From the NCBI GenBank assembly GCA_009911175.1, contig QXWX01000042.1, forward strand, positions 1 through 55,853: a stretch of DNA of 55,853 nucleotides, in the 5' to 3' direction. Positions 40,807-48,534 of the stretch are shown in pieces; within the stretch, counting starts at the first letter, position 1, and each line of letters opens with the position of its first letter. The translations under genes were made by a program, and so were the position numbers. The notes beneath the pieces were generated by a model. The model did not search any database and was not told the DNA's origin. It was given only the letters and a program-made list of their open reading frames with translations. This DNA comes from Lachnospiraceae bacterium (lineage in GTDB: Bacteria > Bacillota_A > Clostridia > Lachnospirales > Lachnospiraceae).

Positions 40807-43266
40807 ATGGGAGAATTAGCAATTCAAAATGAAGAAATCATAAAAAAAGGCAGGAAACATCGGAATCACAATCATGAGATATATGAGTCGCATGTTCAAG
40901 ACCATGGAGAACATTGCGGCTGCGGCCACAACCATGAGGAACATATTCACGAATCCCATGAGCATCATCATGACCATGGAGAACATTGCGGCTGCGGCCA
41001 TGATCATGAGGAACATATTCACGAATTCCATGAGCATCATCATGTTCACGGAGAGCATTGCGGCTGCGGCCACGATCACGGTCATGAAGGTCATCACGAC
41101 CACGAGGGCCACCACCACGAGCCGATAGAGCGCCGCCCGGTCAATCACGCGTTTGACGGTGTGAAAAAGCAGATTTACATCATCGAGAACCTGGGCTGCG
41201 CCAACTGCGCGGCGAAGATGGAGCGAAAGATCCAGGAGCTGCCCCAGGTGGATTATGCCAACCTGATCTATGCCACCAAACAGCTCCAGATCGTGACGAA
41301 TACAAGCGAGGAACTCCTTCCCGTATTCCAGGAAATCTGTGCTTCCATCGAAGACGGTGTGACTCTAACAAAGCAGGAGACCAAGCAGGCCGCGTCGGAA
41401 CGGAAGGAAGCAGAAAAGGAGAAAGCCAGAGAGAACAAAAAGGACATCTGGGAGCTCGGTATCGGCGCGGTGCTTATGGCTGCGGGAGTCGTGACAGAGC
41501 GTTATTCCGTGACGGCATCGGCAGTTCTTTTGATCATTGCGTACCTGATACTGGGCAGGCATGTTCTTTTAACAGCCGGAAAAAATCTCATAAAGGGCCA
41601 TGTGTTTGACGAAAATTTTCTGATGAGCATTGCCACCCTCGGCGCGTTTGCCATACAGGATTATACGGAAGCAGTGGGAGTCATGCTCTTTTACCGCGTC
41701 GGGGAATTGTTCGAGGACATTGCTGTTGCGCGCAGCAGAAGCCAGATCATGGATGCCGTAGACCTGCGGCCTGAGGTGGTCAATCTGGTGCATGGCGGGG
41801 AAGTACAGGTGATTCCGGCAGAGCGGGCAAAGCCCGGCGACCTTCTGCTGGTACGCCCCGGCGACCGGATCCCGTTGGACGGTACGATCGCGGAAGGAGA
41901 GAGCCGAATTGATACATCTCCTGTGACCGGGGAGCCGGTTCCTGTAGCGGCAGGAACCGGCGACAGTGTGATTTCCGGCTGTGTGAACACTTCCGGACTT
42001 TTAAAGATTCGTGTAGAAAAAGCGCTGGAAGATTCCATGGTAACGAAGATTTTGGATTCCGTGGAAAACGCGGCCGCAAGCAAACCGAAGATCGACCGGT
42101 TTATCACACGGTTTTCCAGAATCTATACGCCTATCGTGGTAGGTCTGGCGGCGGCAACGGCGATCCTGCCGTCCCTGGTGACCGGTAACTGGCAGTACTG
42201 GATCTATACGGCTTTGACCTTCCTGGTCATCAGCTGTCCGTGCGCATTGGTCCTGAGTGTACCGCTGGCCTTTTTCTCAGGGATAGGAGCTGGCTCGAAG
42301 CAGGGGATTCTCTTCAAGGGCGGCATTGCCATCGAGGCACTGCAGGATGTCAGGGCGGTTGTCATGGATAAGACCGGAACCGTTACGGAGGGGAACTTTG
42401 AACTTCAAAGAGTGATCCCGGCAAAAGGATTTACGGAAGAACAGGTACTTGCGCTGGCAGGAACCTGTGAACAGAACTCGACCCATCCCATCGCGGCCAG
42501 CATTATGGCGGCGGCAGAACAACAGGGGATCACATGCCCCCGCCCGGACTCTGTCAAGGAAATTGCGGGAAAGGGTGTGGAAGCAGTCACGGAAGCCGGT
42601 ACACTTCTCTGCGGAAGCAGGTCCCTTCTCGTGGAGGATGGCATCACACTGGAAGAGGGGCAGGTAGGCAGCTATGGAACCGAGGTGCTTCTGGCAGTCA
42701 ATGGAAAGTATGCCGGATGCCTGGTCATTGCGGATACGGTGAAGGAAGACGCGAAGCCTGCGGTTCAGGCAATGAAGCGGCAGGGGATCGCGACCGCCAT
42801 GCTGACCGGAGACGCGGCGGAAACAGCCCGCGCGGTTGCGGCTGAGACAGGGATCGATGAAGTCCACGCGAAGCTGCTTCCGGAACAAAAGGTTCAGGAG
42901 CTGACCCGCATCCGCAGCACACACGGCAGTGTGATGTTTGTCGGGGACGGCATCAACGACGCGCCTGTACTGGCCGGGGCCGATGTGGGAGCGGCTATGG
43001 GAAGCGGAGCGGACGCGGCAATTGAAGCGGCGGATGTGGTGTTCATGACCTCCGCTATGAATGCGATCCCGCAGGCGTTGTCCATCGCCAGGGCAACCGG
43101 ACGGATCGCGCGGCAGAATGTGATATTCGCCCTGATCATCAAGGCAGCGGTCATGGTGCTGGGCCTGGCAGGCCTGGCAAATATGTGGATGGCGGTCTTT
43201 GCGGATACAGGCGTGGCGATGCTGTGCATCTTAAATTCCATCCGCATCCTCTACCAAAAACAGTAA
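40807..43266 (+). CDS. Zn/Cd-type P1B ATPase with His-rich N-terminus
   Basis: An 819-residue heavy-metal pump. Residues 15-105 form three imperfect repeats of the type HGEHCGCGHDHEEHIHE, rich in His and Cys. A heavy-metal-associated domain follows with NLGCANCAAKME (about 128-139). The membrane CPC motif is Cys477-Pro-Cys479 (SCPCALVLSVPLAF), the phosphorylated Asp521 lies in DKTGTVTEGNF, and the HP motif is in STHPIAASI. This combination is usual for Zn2+/Cd2+/Pb2+ exporters (P1B-2). The His-rich arm may buffer or sense zinc. GGGAGG lies before the ATG, and an ArsR operator sits in the promoter. The direct repeats in the DNA of the His-rich arm create long antisense frames that are not genes. 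Confidence 0.94.
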   Translation: MGELAIQNEEIIKKGRKHRNHNHEIYESHVQDHGEHCGCGHNHEEHIHESHEHHHDHGEHCGCGHDHEEHIHEFHEHHHVHGEHCGCGHDHGHEGHHDHEGHHHEPIERRPVNHAFDGVKKQIYIIENLGCANCAAKMERKIQELPQVDYANLIYATKQLQIVTNTSEELLPVFQEICASIEDGVTLTKQETKQAASERKEAEKEKARENKKDIWELGIGAVLMAAGVVTERYSVTASAVLLIIAYLILGRHVLLTAGKNLIKGHVFDENFLMSIATLGAFAIQDYTEAVGVMLFYRVGELFEDIAVARSRSQIMDAVDLRPEVVNLVHGGEVQVIPAERAKPGDLLLVRPGDRIPLDGTIAEGESRIDTSPVTGEPVPVAAGTGDSVISGCVNTSGLLKIRVEKALEDSMVTKILDSVENAAASKPKIDRFITRFSRIYTPIVVGLAAATAILPSLVTGNWQYWIYTALTFLVISCPCALVLSVPLAFFSGIGAGSKQGILFKGGIAIEALQDVRAVVMDKTGTVTEGNFELQRVIPAKGFTEEQVLALAGTCEQNSTHPIAASIMAAAEQQGITCPRPDSVKEIAGKGVEAVTEAGTLLCGSRSLLVEDGITLEEGQVGSYGTEVLLAVNGKYAGCLVIADTVKEDAKPAVQAMKRQGIATAMLTGDAAETARAVAAETGIDEVHAKLLPEQKVQELTRIRSTHGSVMFVGDGINDAPVLAGADVGAAMGSGADAAIEAADVVFMTSAMNAIPQALSIARATGRIARQNVIFALIIKAAVMVLGLAGLANMWMAVFADTGVAMLCILNSIRILYQKQ

Positions 43267-43364
43267 GCTCGCTAAAACCTCGCTAACTGTTTCTTGACGC
43301 ATCGCGCGTAAGCGGATAAAGAACATCCGCTAAGTGCTCATAGCTACCAAAAACAGTAAGCTCG
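43251..43364. repeat. 21-bp direct repeat at the ATPase 3' end
   Basis: CTACCAAAAACAGTAAGCTC plus G occurs at 43251-43271, spanning the last codons and stop of the ATPase, and again identically at 43344-43364. The second copy lies 93 bases downstream in noncoding DNA and looks like a partial tandem duplication. Confidence 0.75.
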
Positions 43365-43387
43365 ACAGGAAATGTGAAAAAGATATG

Positions 43388-43420
43388 AAAGCCGCGGTTG
43401 GAAAAAGCCGCGGCTTTTCT
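43388..43420 (+). terminator. Intrinsic terminator after the His-rich ATPase
   Basis: AAAGCCGCGG (43388-43397) pairs perfectly with CCGCGGCTTT (43408-43417), then TTCTT. It directly abuts the -35 box of the next promoter. Confidence 0.8.
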
Positions 43421-43448
43421 TGACCCGCCTGCGTATTTCACGTATAAT
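43420..43448 (+). promoter_or_regulatory. Predicted promoter of arsR and the second ATPase
   Basis: TTGACC (43420-43425), 17-base spacer, TATAAT (43443-43448), 26 bases before the ArsR start. No ArsR-type palindrome overlaps it, so this unit may be constitutive while the first ATPase is regulated. Confidence 0.7.
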
Positions 43449-43474
43449 AAAAACTTGTAAAGGAGATTACAACT

Positions 43475-43834
43475 ATGGATAAGATAGAAGTGGAGCATTG
43501 TGACTTTGTGCATGTTCATGAAGACATTGTGAAGGATGTCAGGGAGCATATGCCGGATACGGAGCAGCTGCAGGCGCTGGCGGATTTTTACAAGGTGTTC
43601 GGAGATTTTACGAGAATCCGTATCCTGTGCATCCTGCTCCGGGGCGAAATGTGTGTCTGCGATCTGGCGCAGACCCTGGACATGACCCAGTCCGCCATTT
43701 CCCACCAGCTCCGTGTGCTGAAGCAGATGAAGCTGGTGACGAACCGGAGGGAAGGCAAGACTGTCTTCTATTCCCTGGCGGACGGACATATCAGGACGAT
43801 CATCAATCAGGGTATGGAGCATATACAGGAGTAA
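43475..43834 (+). CDS. ArsR/SmtB-family zinc-sensing repressor
   Basis: A 119-residue winged-helix repressor. The recognition helix is MTQSAISHQLRVLKQM (about 70-85). The alpha-5 metal site is complete: Asp103, His105, His116 and Glu119, with the exact D-x-H-x10-H-x2-E spacing of SmtB/CzrA zinc sensors. Additional cysteines in GEMCVCDLA (60 and 62) are the alpha-3 position used by CadC/ArsR, and His/Cys residues lie at the N-terminus (HCDFVHVHED), so Cd/Pb sensing by a second site is possible. Zinc binding should release the operator at 40756. A ribosome site (AAGGAG) is present, and the second ATPase starts three bases after its stop. Confidence 0.93.
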   Translation: MDKIEVEHCDFVHVHEDIVKDVREHMPDTEQLQALADFYKVFGDFTRIRILCILLRGEMCVCDLAQTLDMTQSAISHQLRVLKQMKLVTNRREGKTVFYSLADGHIRTIINQGMEHIQE

Positions 43835-43837
43835 GGA

Positions 43838-45709
43838 ATGTCAAAGGAAATAAAGATCAGGCTTGTCGAGCTTGCCGCCGGTTCCGTACTGTATCTTGGC
43901 CTTCTGATCGGAGGGCGGTATGATTACTGGAATCTGGCAGTCACGAAAGAGATGGAGCCGGTACTGTTTATGGCTGCATACGTGATACTTGCGGCAGACA
44001 CATGCTGGCAGACAGCAAAAAAGCTCAGGCATTTGCTGCTCTTTGATGAAAATCTGCTCATGCTGTTTGCAACCGGCGGTGCGCTGTACTTGGAAAAACA
44101 TACGGAAGCAGCAGCTGTGATGCTGATCTTTCATATCGGAAAGCTGATCGAGTCGCAGACTTTGGATCATACCAAGCGGTCCATCGCGAAGTTTATGGAC
44201 ATCCGGCCAGCCTTCGCGAACCGGAAGCGGGGGCTGGGGGAAGAGACAGTCAGCCCGGAGGAGCTCCGGATCGGACAGATCATCGTGATCCGGCCAGGGG
44301 AGAAGATTCCGGTTGACGCGGTGGTCATGCGGGGCCTCGGCAATATTGACGAAAAGGCGCTGACAGGAGAATTTCAGCCCAGAAGCGTCAGCATGGGCAG
44401 CAGGATCTACAGCGGCAGCATCAACATGGACGGTGTTTTGGACGCCCGGGTGACCCGGGTTTATGAGGAGTCTACGGCTGCAAAGATTCTGAGTATGGTG
44501 GAAGACGCAATGAGCAATAAAGGGGAAAGCCAGAGTTTGGCGGAAAGGTTTACCCGATTCTACAGCCCCATTGTAACAATACTTGGAATCCTGGTGATGC
44601 TCCTTCCGCCTGTGCTGCTTTCAGGACAGGAGCCGGAGACATGGTTCTATCGGGGATTGATATTTCTGGCGGCTGCCTGCCCCAGCGGGCTGCTGGCCTC
44701 GGTGACCGTTGCGTTTCTGGGAGGCCTCGGCGCGGCATCCAGGCAGGGAGTTCTGATTAAGAGCGGCAGCTATCTGGAAGCGCTGTCTCAGACAGACACA
44801 TTTATTTTTGATAAGACAGGGACGCTGACGGAAGGGACATTTGGCTTAAAAGAAATCTGTCCCAAGGGAATCACTGCGGCCCAGCTTCTGGAGATCACAG
44901 CCTACGCAGAAGCCTATTCCAGCCACCCTATCGCGCTGTCTCTCCGGGATGCCTACGAAAAAGGAATTGATACGTCCAGAATTGGCTACATACAGGAACG
45001 CTCCGGGCTGGGGATTGAGGCTGTGATCGACGGGATGCGGGTCTATACCGGCAACGTCAGGTTCATGGAAGCGCTGGGGATTCAGACGCAGAAGGTGAAG
45101 GGCAGCGGTACAGCGGTTCATGCTGCCGTGGGCAGGAGATATGTGGGCTATGTGCTGATCTCGGACCGGGTCAGAGGAGACGTCAACGATACGATCCGGT
45201 GGCTGCGTCAGCAGCGCATGGAAGTGATGATGCTGACGGGAGACAACGAGCATGTGGCAAATGATGTGGCAAGGTCACTCGGTATTGAATATGTCTATGC
45301 GAATCTGATGCCCCAGGATAAGGTTGCCCAGCTGGAAGAGATCATGAGCGCTCAGCTGGAATCGGAAAAGCTGGCATTTGTGGGGGACGGGATCAATGAC
45401 GCTCCGGTGCTTGCGCGGGCGGATATCGGGATCGCCATGGGCGGCCTGGGATCGGACGCGGCTCTGGAGGCGGCAGATATCATCCTGATGGAGGATGAAC
45501 CCTCGCGGATCATCAATGCCATCCGGATTTCACGGGGGACGGTCCGGGCGGTGAAAGAAAACCTGTACTTTTCCCTTTTCATCAAAGTGATCCTGCTGGG
45601 ACTTGCATTTTTCGGAGGAGTTACTATGGGAGACGCGGTGATCGTCGACGTGGCAGTCCTGGCGATCGGCCTGCTGAATTCGTTCTGGGTATTGAAATTT
45701 CCGGAATGA
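43838..45709 (+). CDS. P1B-type ATPase with CPS motif
   Basis: A 623-residue metal-transport P-type ATPase without any N-terminal metal-binding domain. The actuator motif is LTGEFQP where most have TGES. The membrane motif is Cys281-Pro-Ser283 (AACPSGLLASVTVAF) instead of CPC. The catalytic Asp325 is in FDKTGTLTEGTF, the HP motif in YSSHPIALSL, and the hinge in FVGDGINDAPVLARADIGIA, so it should be active. Loss of the second cysteine changes the metal site, so selectivity may differ from that of the His-rich pump 5' of it. It is the second gene of the arsR unit, its ATG three bases after the ArsR stop. Confidence 0.9.
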   Translation: MSKEIKIRLVELAAGSVLYLGLLIGGRYDYWNLAVTKEMEPVLFMAAYVILAADTCWQTAKKLRHLLLFDENLLMLFATGGALYLEKHTEAAAVMLIFHIGKLIESQTLDHTKRSIAKFMDIRPAFANRKRGLGEETVSPEELRIGQIIVIRPGEKIPVDAVVMRGLGNIDEKALTGEFQPRSVSMGSRIYSGSINMDGVLDARVTRVYEESTAAKILSMVEDAMSNKGESQSLAERFTRFYSPIVTILGILVMLLPPVLLSGQEPETWFYRGLIFLAAACPSGLLASVTVAFLGGLGAASRQGVLIKSGSYLEALSQTDTFIFDKTGTLTEGTFGLKEICPKGITAAQLLEITAYAEAYSSHPIALSLRDAYEKGIDTSRIGYIQERSGLGIEAVIDGMRVYTGNVRFMEALGIQTQKVKGSGTAVHAAVGRRYVGYVLISDRVRGDVNDTIRWLRQQRMEVMMLTGDNEHVANDVARSLGIEYVYANLMPQDKVAQLEEIMSAQLESEKLAFVGDGINDAPVLARADIGIAMGGLGSDAALEAADIILMEDEPSRIINAIRISRGTVRAVKENLYFSLFIKVILLGLAFFGGVTMGDAVIVDVAVLAIGLLNSFWVLKFPE

Positions 45710-45859
45710 TGAGGAGATCATTGGATATCCATACGAAAACATATAAACCGCAAAAGCGATTCCCATTGCCGTCGGGCTGTTTTTATGGGACTGCGGAGTA
45801 TCTGCGGAGGTACTGAGCAGATACGATCAATCATGGTATCAATAGAAGGAGTTGTGTAC

Positions 45860-46444
45860 ATGAGCACTGGAAAAATAAAATATCTGGTTTTGTCGATTGC
45901 GTCAGTCTGCCTCCTGACAGCCTGTTCCAAAAACCTGATCAAGGAAGGGACAGAACAGCTGGAGCAGGGAGACTATGAAAAAGCAGTCACCGCCTTTGAG
46001 CAGGCGGCAGAGGACGCGGAAAAAGAGGGAGACCGGGCACCGGAAGCCTACCGGGGGATCGGAATGGCCTGCTATGCTCAGGAGGATTATGAGGGGACGC
46101 GTCAGAATCTTCAGAAGGCTCTGGATGAGGGCGGCCTGGAAACGCCTGTGATCTATAATCTGATCGGAGTCAGTTCCATGAAGCTGGAAGATTACGACGG
46201 CGCGCTTGCCGCATTCAGTAAAGGGATCGAGCTGCCGGAGAGCGGAACTGTTTCCCGGGGAACGAAGCAGGAGACGGAGGCGGATTACAGCGAGGTCATC
46301 CGGGAAATGAAATTCAATCGGGTTGTCTGCTTCGAAAAGAAGCTGGACTGGGAAAATGCGAAGGCGGCCATGGCAGAGTACGCAAGCCAGTATCCGGATG
46401 ATGCGGAGGCGCAGAAGGAAGCGGAATTTCTTAGTACACGTTAA
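45860..46444 (+). CDS. TPR-repeat lipoprotein
   Basis: A 194-residue lipoprotein: signal peptide ending LTAC (about Cys22), then tetratricopeptide repeats. Recognisable units are EGTEQLEQGDYEKAVTAFEQ, APEAYRGIGMACYAQEDYEG and VIYNLIGVSSMKLEDYDGAL, each with the alternating small and aromatic residues of TPR helices. It should sit on the outer face of the membrane as a protein-protein scaffold; partner unknown. AAGGAG (45846-45851) supports the ATG at 45860. The genes either side give no clear functional link. Confidence 0.85.
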   Translation: MSTGKIKYLVLSIASVCLLTACSKNLIKEGTEQLEQGDYEKAVTAFEQAAEDAEKEGDRAPEAYRGIGMACYAQEDYEGTRQNLQKALDEGGLETPVIYNLIGVSSMKLEDYDGALAAFSKGIELPESGTVSRGTKQETEADYSEVIREMKFNRVVCFEKKLDWENAKAAMAEYASQYPDDAEAQKEAEFLSTR

Positions 46445-46504
46445 GGAACTCTGCAAAATAACTTTCATTACGGTCACGAAACTGGCTGAAAAGGACAATA
46501 TAAT

Positions 46505-47068
46505 ATGAAGAGATCATATCAGATCACGGAGTTCTGCCGCCGTTTCCTGCAGGATTATATCGCGGAGAATGACTGTTGTGTGGACGCGACGGCAGGAAAC
46601 GGCAATGACACAGAGTTTTTATGCCGCATGACAGGGCCGGGCGGTAAGGTTTATGCATTTGACATTCAGGAAGAAGCACTGGAGCATACCAGGAACCGGC
46701 TGGAGACTGCCGGACTGCTTCCATGCGCCGTCCTGATCCGGGACGGACACGAGCACATGCAGGATTATGTAAAAGAGCCCGTTTCGGCGATCGTATTTAA
46801 TTTCGGCTATCTGCCGGGCGGCGACCATCGTATTTCCACACGGCCGGAGACAAGCATCCGGGCGGTCAGCCAGGGTCTGGAGCTGCTAAAGCCGGGTGGT
46901 GTCATGAGCCTGTGTATTTACAGCGGCGGGGATACCGGATATGAAGAGCGGGACGCGCTGCTTGAGTTTTTAAAGGAACTGGATTCCGGAAAATGGCTGG
47001 TCATCGTCAGCAGCTACTACAACCGCGGAAATGATCCGCCCCTTCCGGCTTTTATCATACGGCTCTGA
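46505..47068 (+). CDS. mnmM: MnmM (YtqB)-like tRNA methyltransferase
   Basis: A 187-residue class I SAM-dependent methyltransferase. Motif I is VDATAGNGNDTEFL (about residues 26-39), the acidic ribose-binding strand VYAFDIQEEAL (about 49-59) and the family signature FNFGYLPGGDHRISTRPETS (about 98-117), which matches YtqB/MnmM of Bacillus subtilis. MnmM methylates nm5s2U34 of tRNA to mnm5s2U, refining codon reading. The match is by eye to known members. It follows the TPR lipoprotein by 60 bases and precedes hflX, a translation-related GTPase, by about 108. Confidence 0.82.
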   Translation: MKRSYQITEFCRRFLQDYIAENDCCVDATAGNGNDTEFLCRMTGPGGKVYAFDIQEEALEHTRNRLETAGLLPCAVLIRDGHEHMQDYVKEPVSAIVFNFGYLPGGDHRISTRPETSIRAVSQGLELLKPGGVMSLCIYSGGDTGYEERDALLEFLKELDSGKWLVIVSSYYNRGNDPPLPAFIIRL

Positions 47069-47176
47069 GGTAAGGCGCTGTAATTTAGGTATTGCCGCAT
47101 CTTGCTTATCTGAATCAGTGCCGAATGCAGGAAAATATGCCGAGCGCTTGCCGCTTGGATAAGGGAGAATAGAACC

Positions 47177-48424
47177 ATGGAACTATATGATTTGAAACAG
47201 GAGGAAGAGCGCTTCATCCTGGTGGGGATCCAGCTGGGTGACAATGAGCTTGCGGAGGAATCTCTGGACGAACTGGAGGCGCTTGCCAGGACGGCAGGGG
47301 CCGCGGCCGCGGGACGGCTGATCCAGAACCGGGAGGCCATGCATCCCCAAACCTATATCGGAAAAGGAAAAATAGAAGAGCTGAAAGACCTGATCTGGGA
47401 GGAGGACGCATCCGGCATCATCTGCGACGACGAGCTTTCTGCGGCGCAGCTCAATCATCTGCAGCAGGAGCTGGAGTGCAAGGTCATTGATCGGACACTG
47501 CTGATTCTGGATATCTTTGCCGCGCATGCGGTTTCCGGAGAAGGCAAGATCCAGGTAGAGCTGGCCCAGCTCCGTTACCGGTCGGCACGGCTCACCGGAC
47601 TCGGCAATTCCCTTTCACGTCTGGGCGGCGGGATCGGGACGAGAGGCCCGGGAGAGAAAAAGCTGGAGATGGACCGGCGGCTGATCCGGGAGAGGATCAG
47701 CCGTTTAAAACGGGAGCTGAAGGAAGTGGAGCAGCACCGGGAACTGATCCGCGCCCAGAGGAAGCGCTCCAACATGAAGGTGGCGGCACTGGTTGGTTAT
47801 ACCTCTGCGGGGAAGAGCAGTATGGAAAATGTCCTGACAGACGCGGGGATTCTGGAGGACGCGATGCTGTTTTCTACGCTGGACACCACCACCCGGGTTC
47901 TGGAGCTGGAAGGAAAGCAGAAGATTTTGCTGACCGATACGGTAGGATTTATCCGGAAGCTGCCTCATCACCTGATTGAGGCATTTAAGAGTACACTGGA
48001 GGAGGCCAGGTACGCGGACATCATCATTCACGTGGTGGATGCCTCCAATCCTCAGATGGACACCCAGATGTATGTGGTTTACGACACCCTGCGCCAGCTC
48101 GGAGTAGAAGGAAAGCCGGTGATCACGCTGTTCAACAAACAGGACCTGCTTGCTGAGCCGGGGCATTTCCGGGATTTTCAGGCAGATTACACGATATCCG
48201 CGTCTGCCAGGACGGGGCAGGGGCTGGAAGAACTGAAAAGAGCCCTGTCGGAGATTCTTCAAAAAGACCAGGTTTATATCGAACGGCTGTATCCCTTTGA
48301 GGACGCGGGAAAGGTCCAGGTGATCCGCGCCAGCGGACAGCTTTTGGAGGAAGAATATACTCCGGAAGGAATTGCCGTCAAGGCATATGTACCGAAAGAA
48401 ATCTATCTGTCAGGGAGAGTCTGA
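47177..48424 (+). CDS. hflX: Ribosome-associated GTPase HflX
   Basis: A 415-residue GTPase. The N-terminal HflX domain has PQTYIGKGKIEELKDL and the nucleotide-binding GLGNSLSRLGGGIGTRGPGE; the G domain has G1 VGYTSAGKSS (about residue 209), G3 DTVGFIRKLPHHLIEAFKST, G4 NKQD and G5 SARTG. G1 carries YTSAGKSS where most HflX have YTNAGKST, a mild change. HflX binds the 50S subunit and splits stalled 70S ribosomes under heat or antibiotic stress. The C-terminal extension (about residues 355-415) is usual. The ATG at 47177 follows GGGAG. Confidence 0.94.
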   Translation: MELYDLKQEEERFILVGIQLGDNELAEESLDELEALARTAGAAAAGRLIQNREAMHPQTYIGKGKIEELKDLIWEEDASGIICDDELSAAQLNHLQQELECKVIDRTLLILDIFAAHAVSGEGKIQVELAQLRYRSARLTGLGNSLSRLGGGIGTRGPGEKKLEMDRRLIRERISRLKRELKEVEQHRELIRAQRKRSNMKVAALVGYTSAGKSSMENVLTDAGILEDAMLFSTLDTTTRVLELEGKQKILLTDTVGFIRKLPHHLIEAFKSTLEEARYADIIIHVVDASNPQMDTQMYVVYDTLRQLGVEGKPVITLFNKQDLLAEPGHFRDFQADYTISASARTGQGLEELKRALSEILQKDQVYIERLYPFEDAGKVQVIRASGQLLEEEYTPEGIAVKAYVPKEIYLSGRV

Positions 48425-48534
48425 GGAAGAGAGAAGAGAGTTACGAATGAGTCACCATCCCGGTGAGGGGAAAACGGAGTCCGTGAGTTACCGATTACGG
48501 ATTTACTATATGAAGATTCGAGGTAGAAAAACTC

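Noticed and set aside
40816..41148. Met/Ala-rich antisense frame and His-rich alternative frame in the ATPase arm
   Set aside because: They arise from the repeated CATGAnCAT-type codons of the His-rich arm; the ATPase frame continues intact through it.
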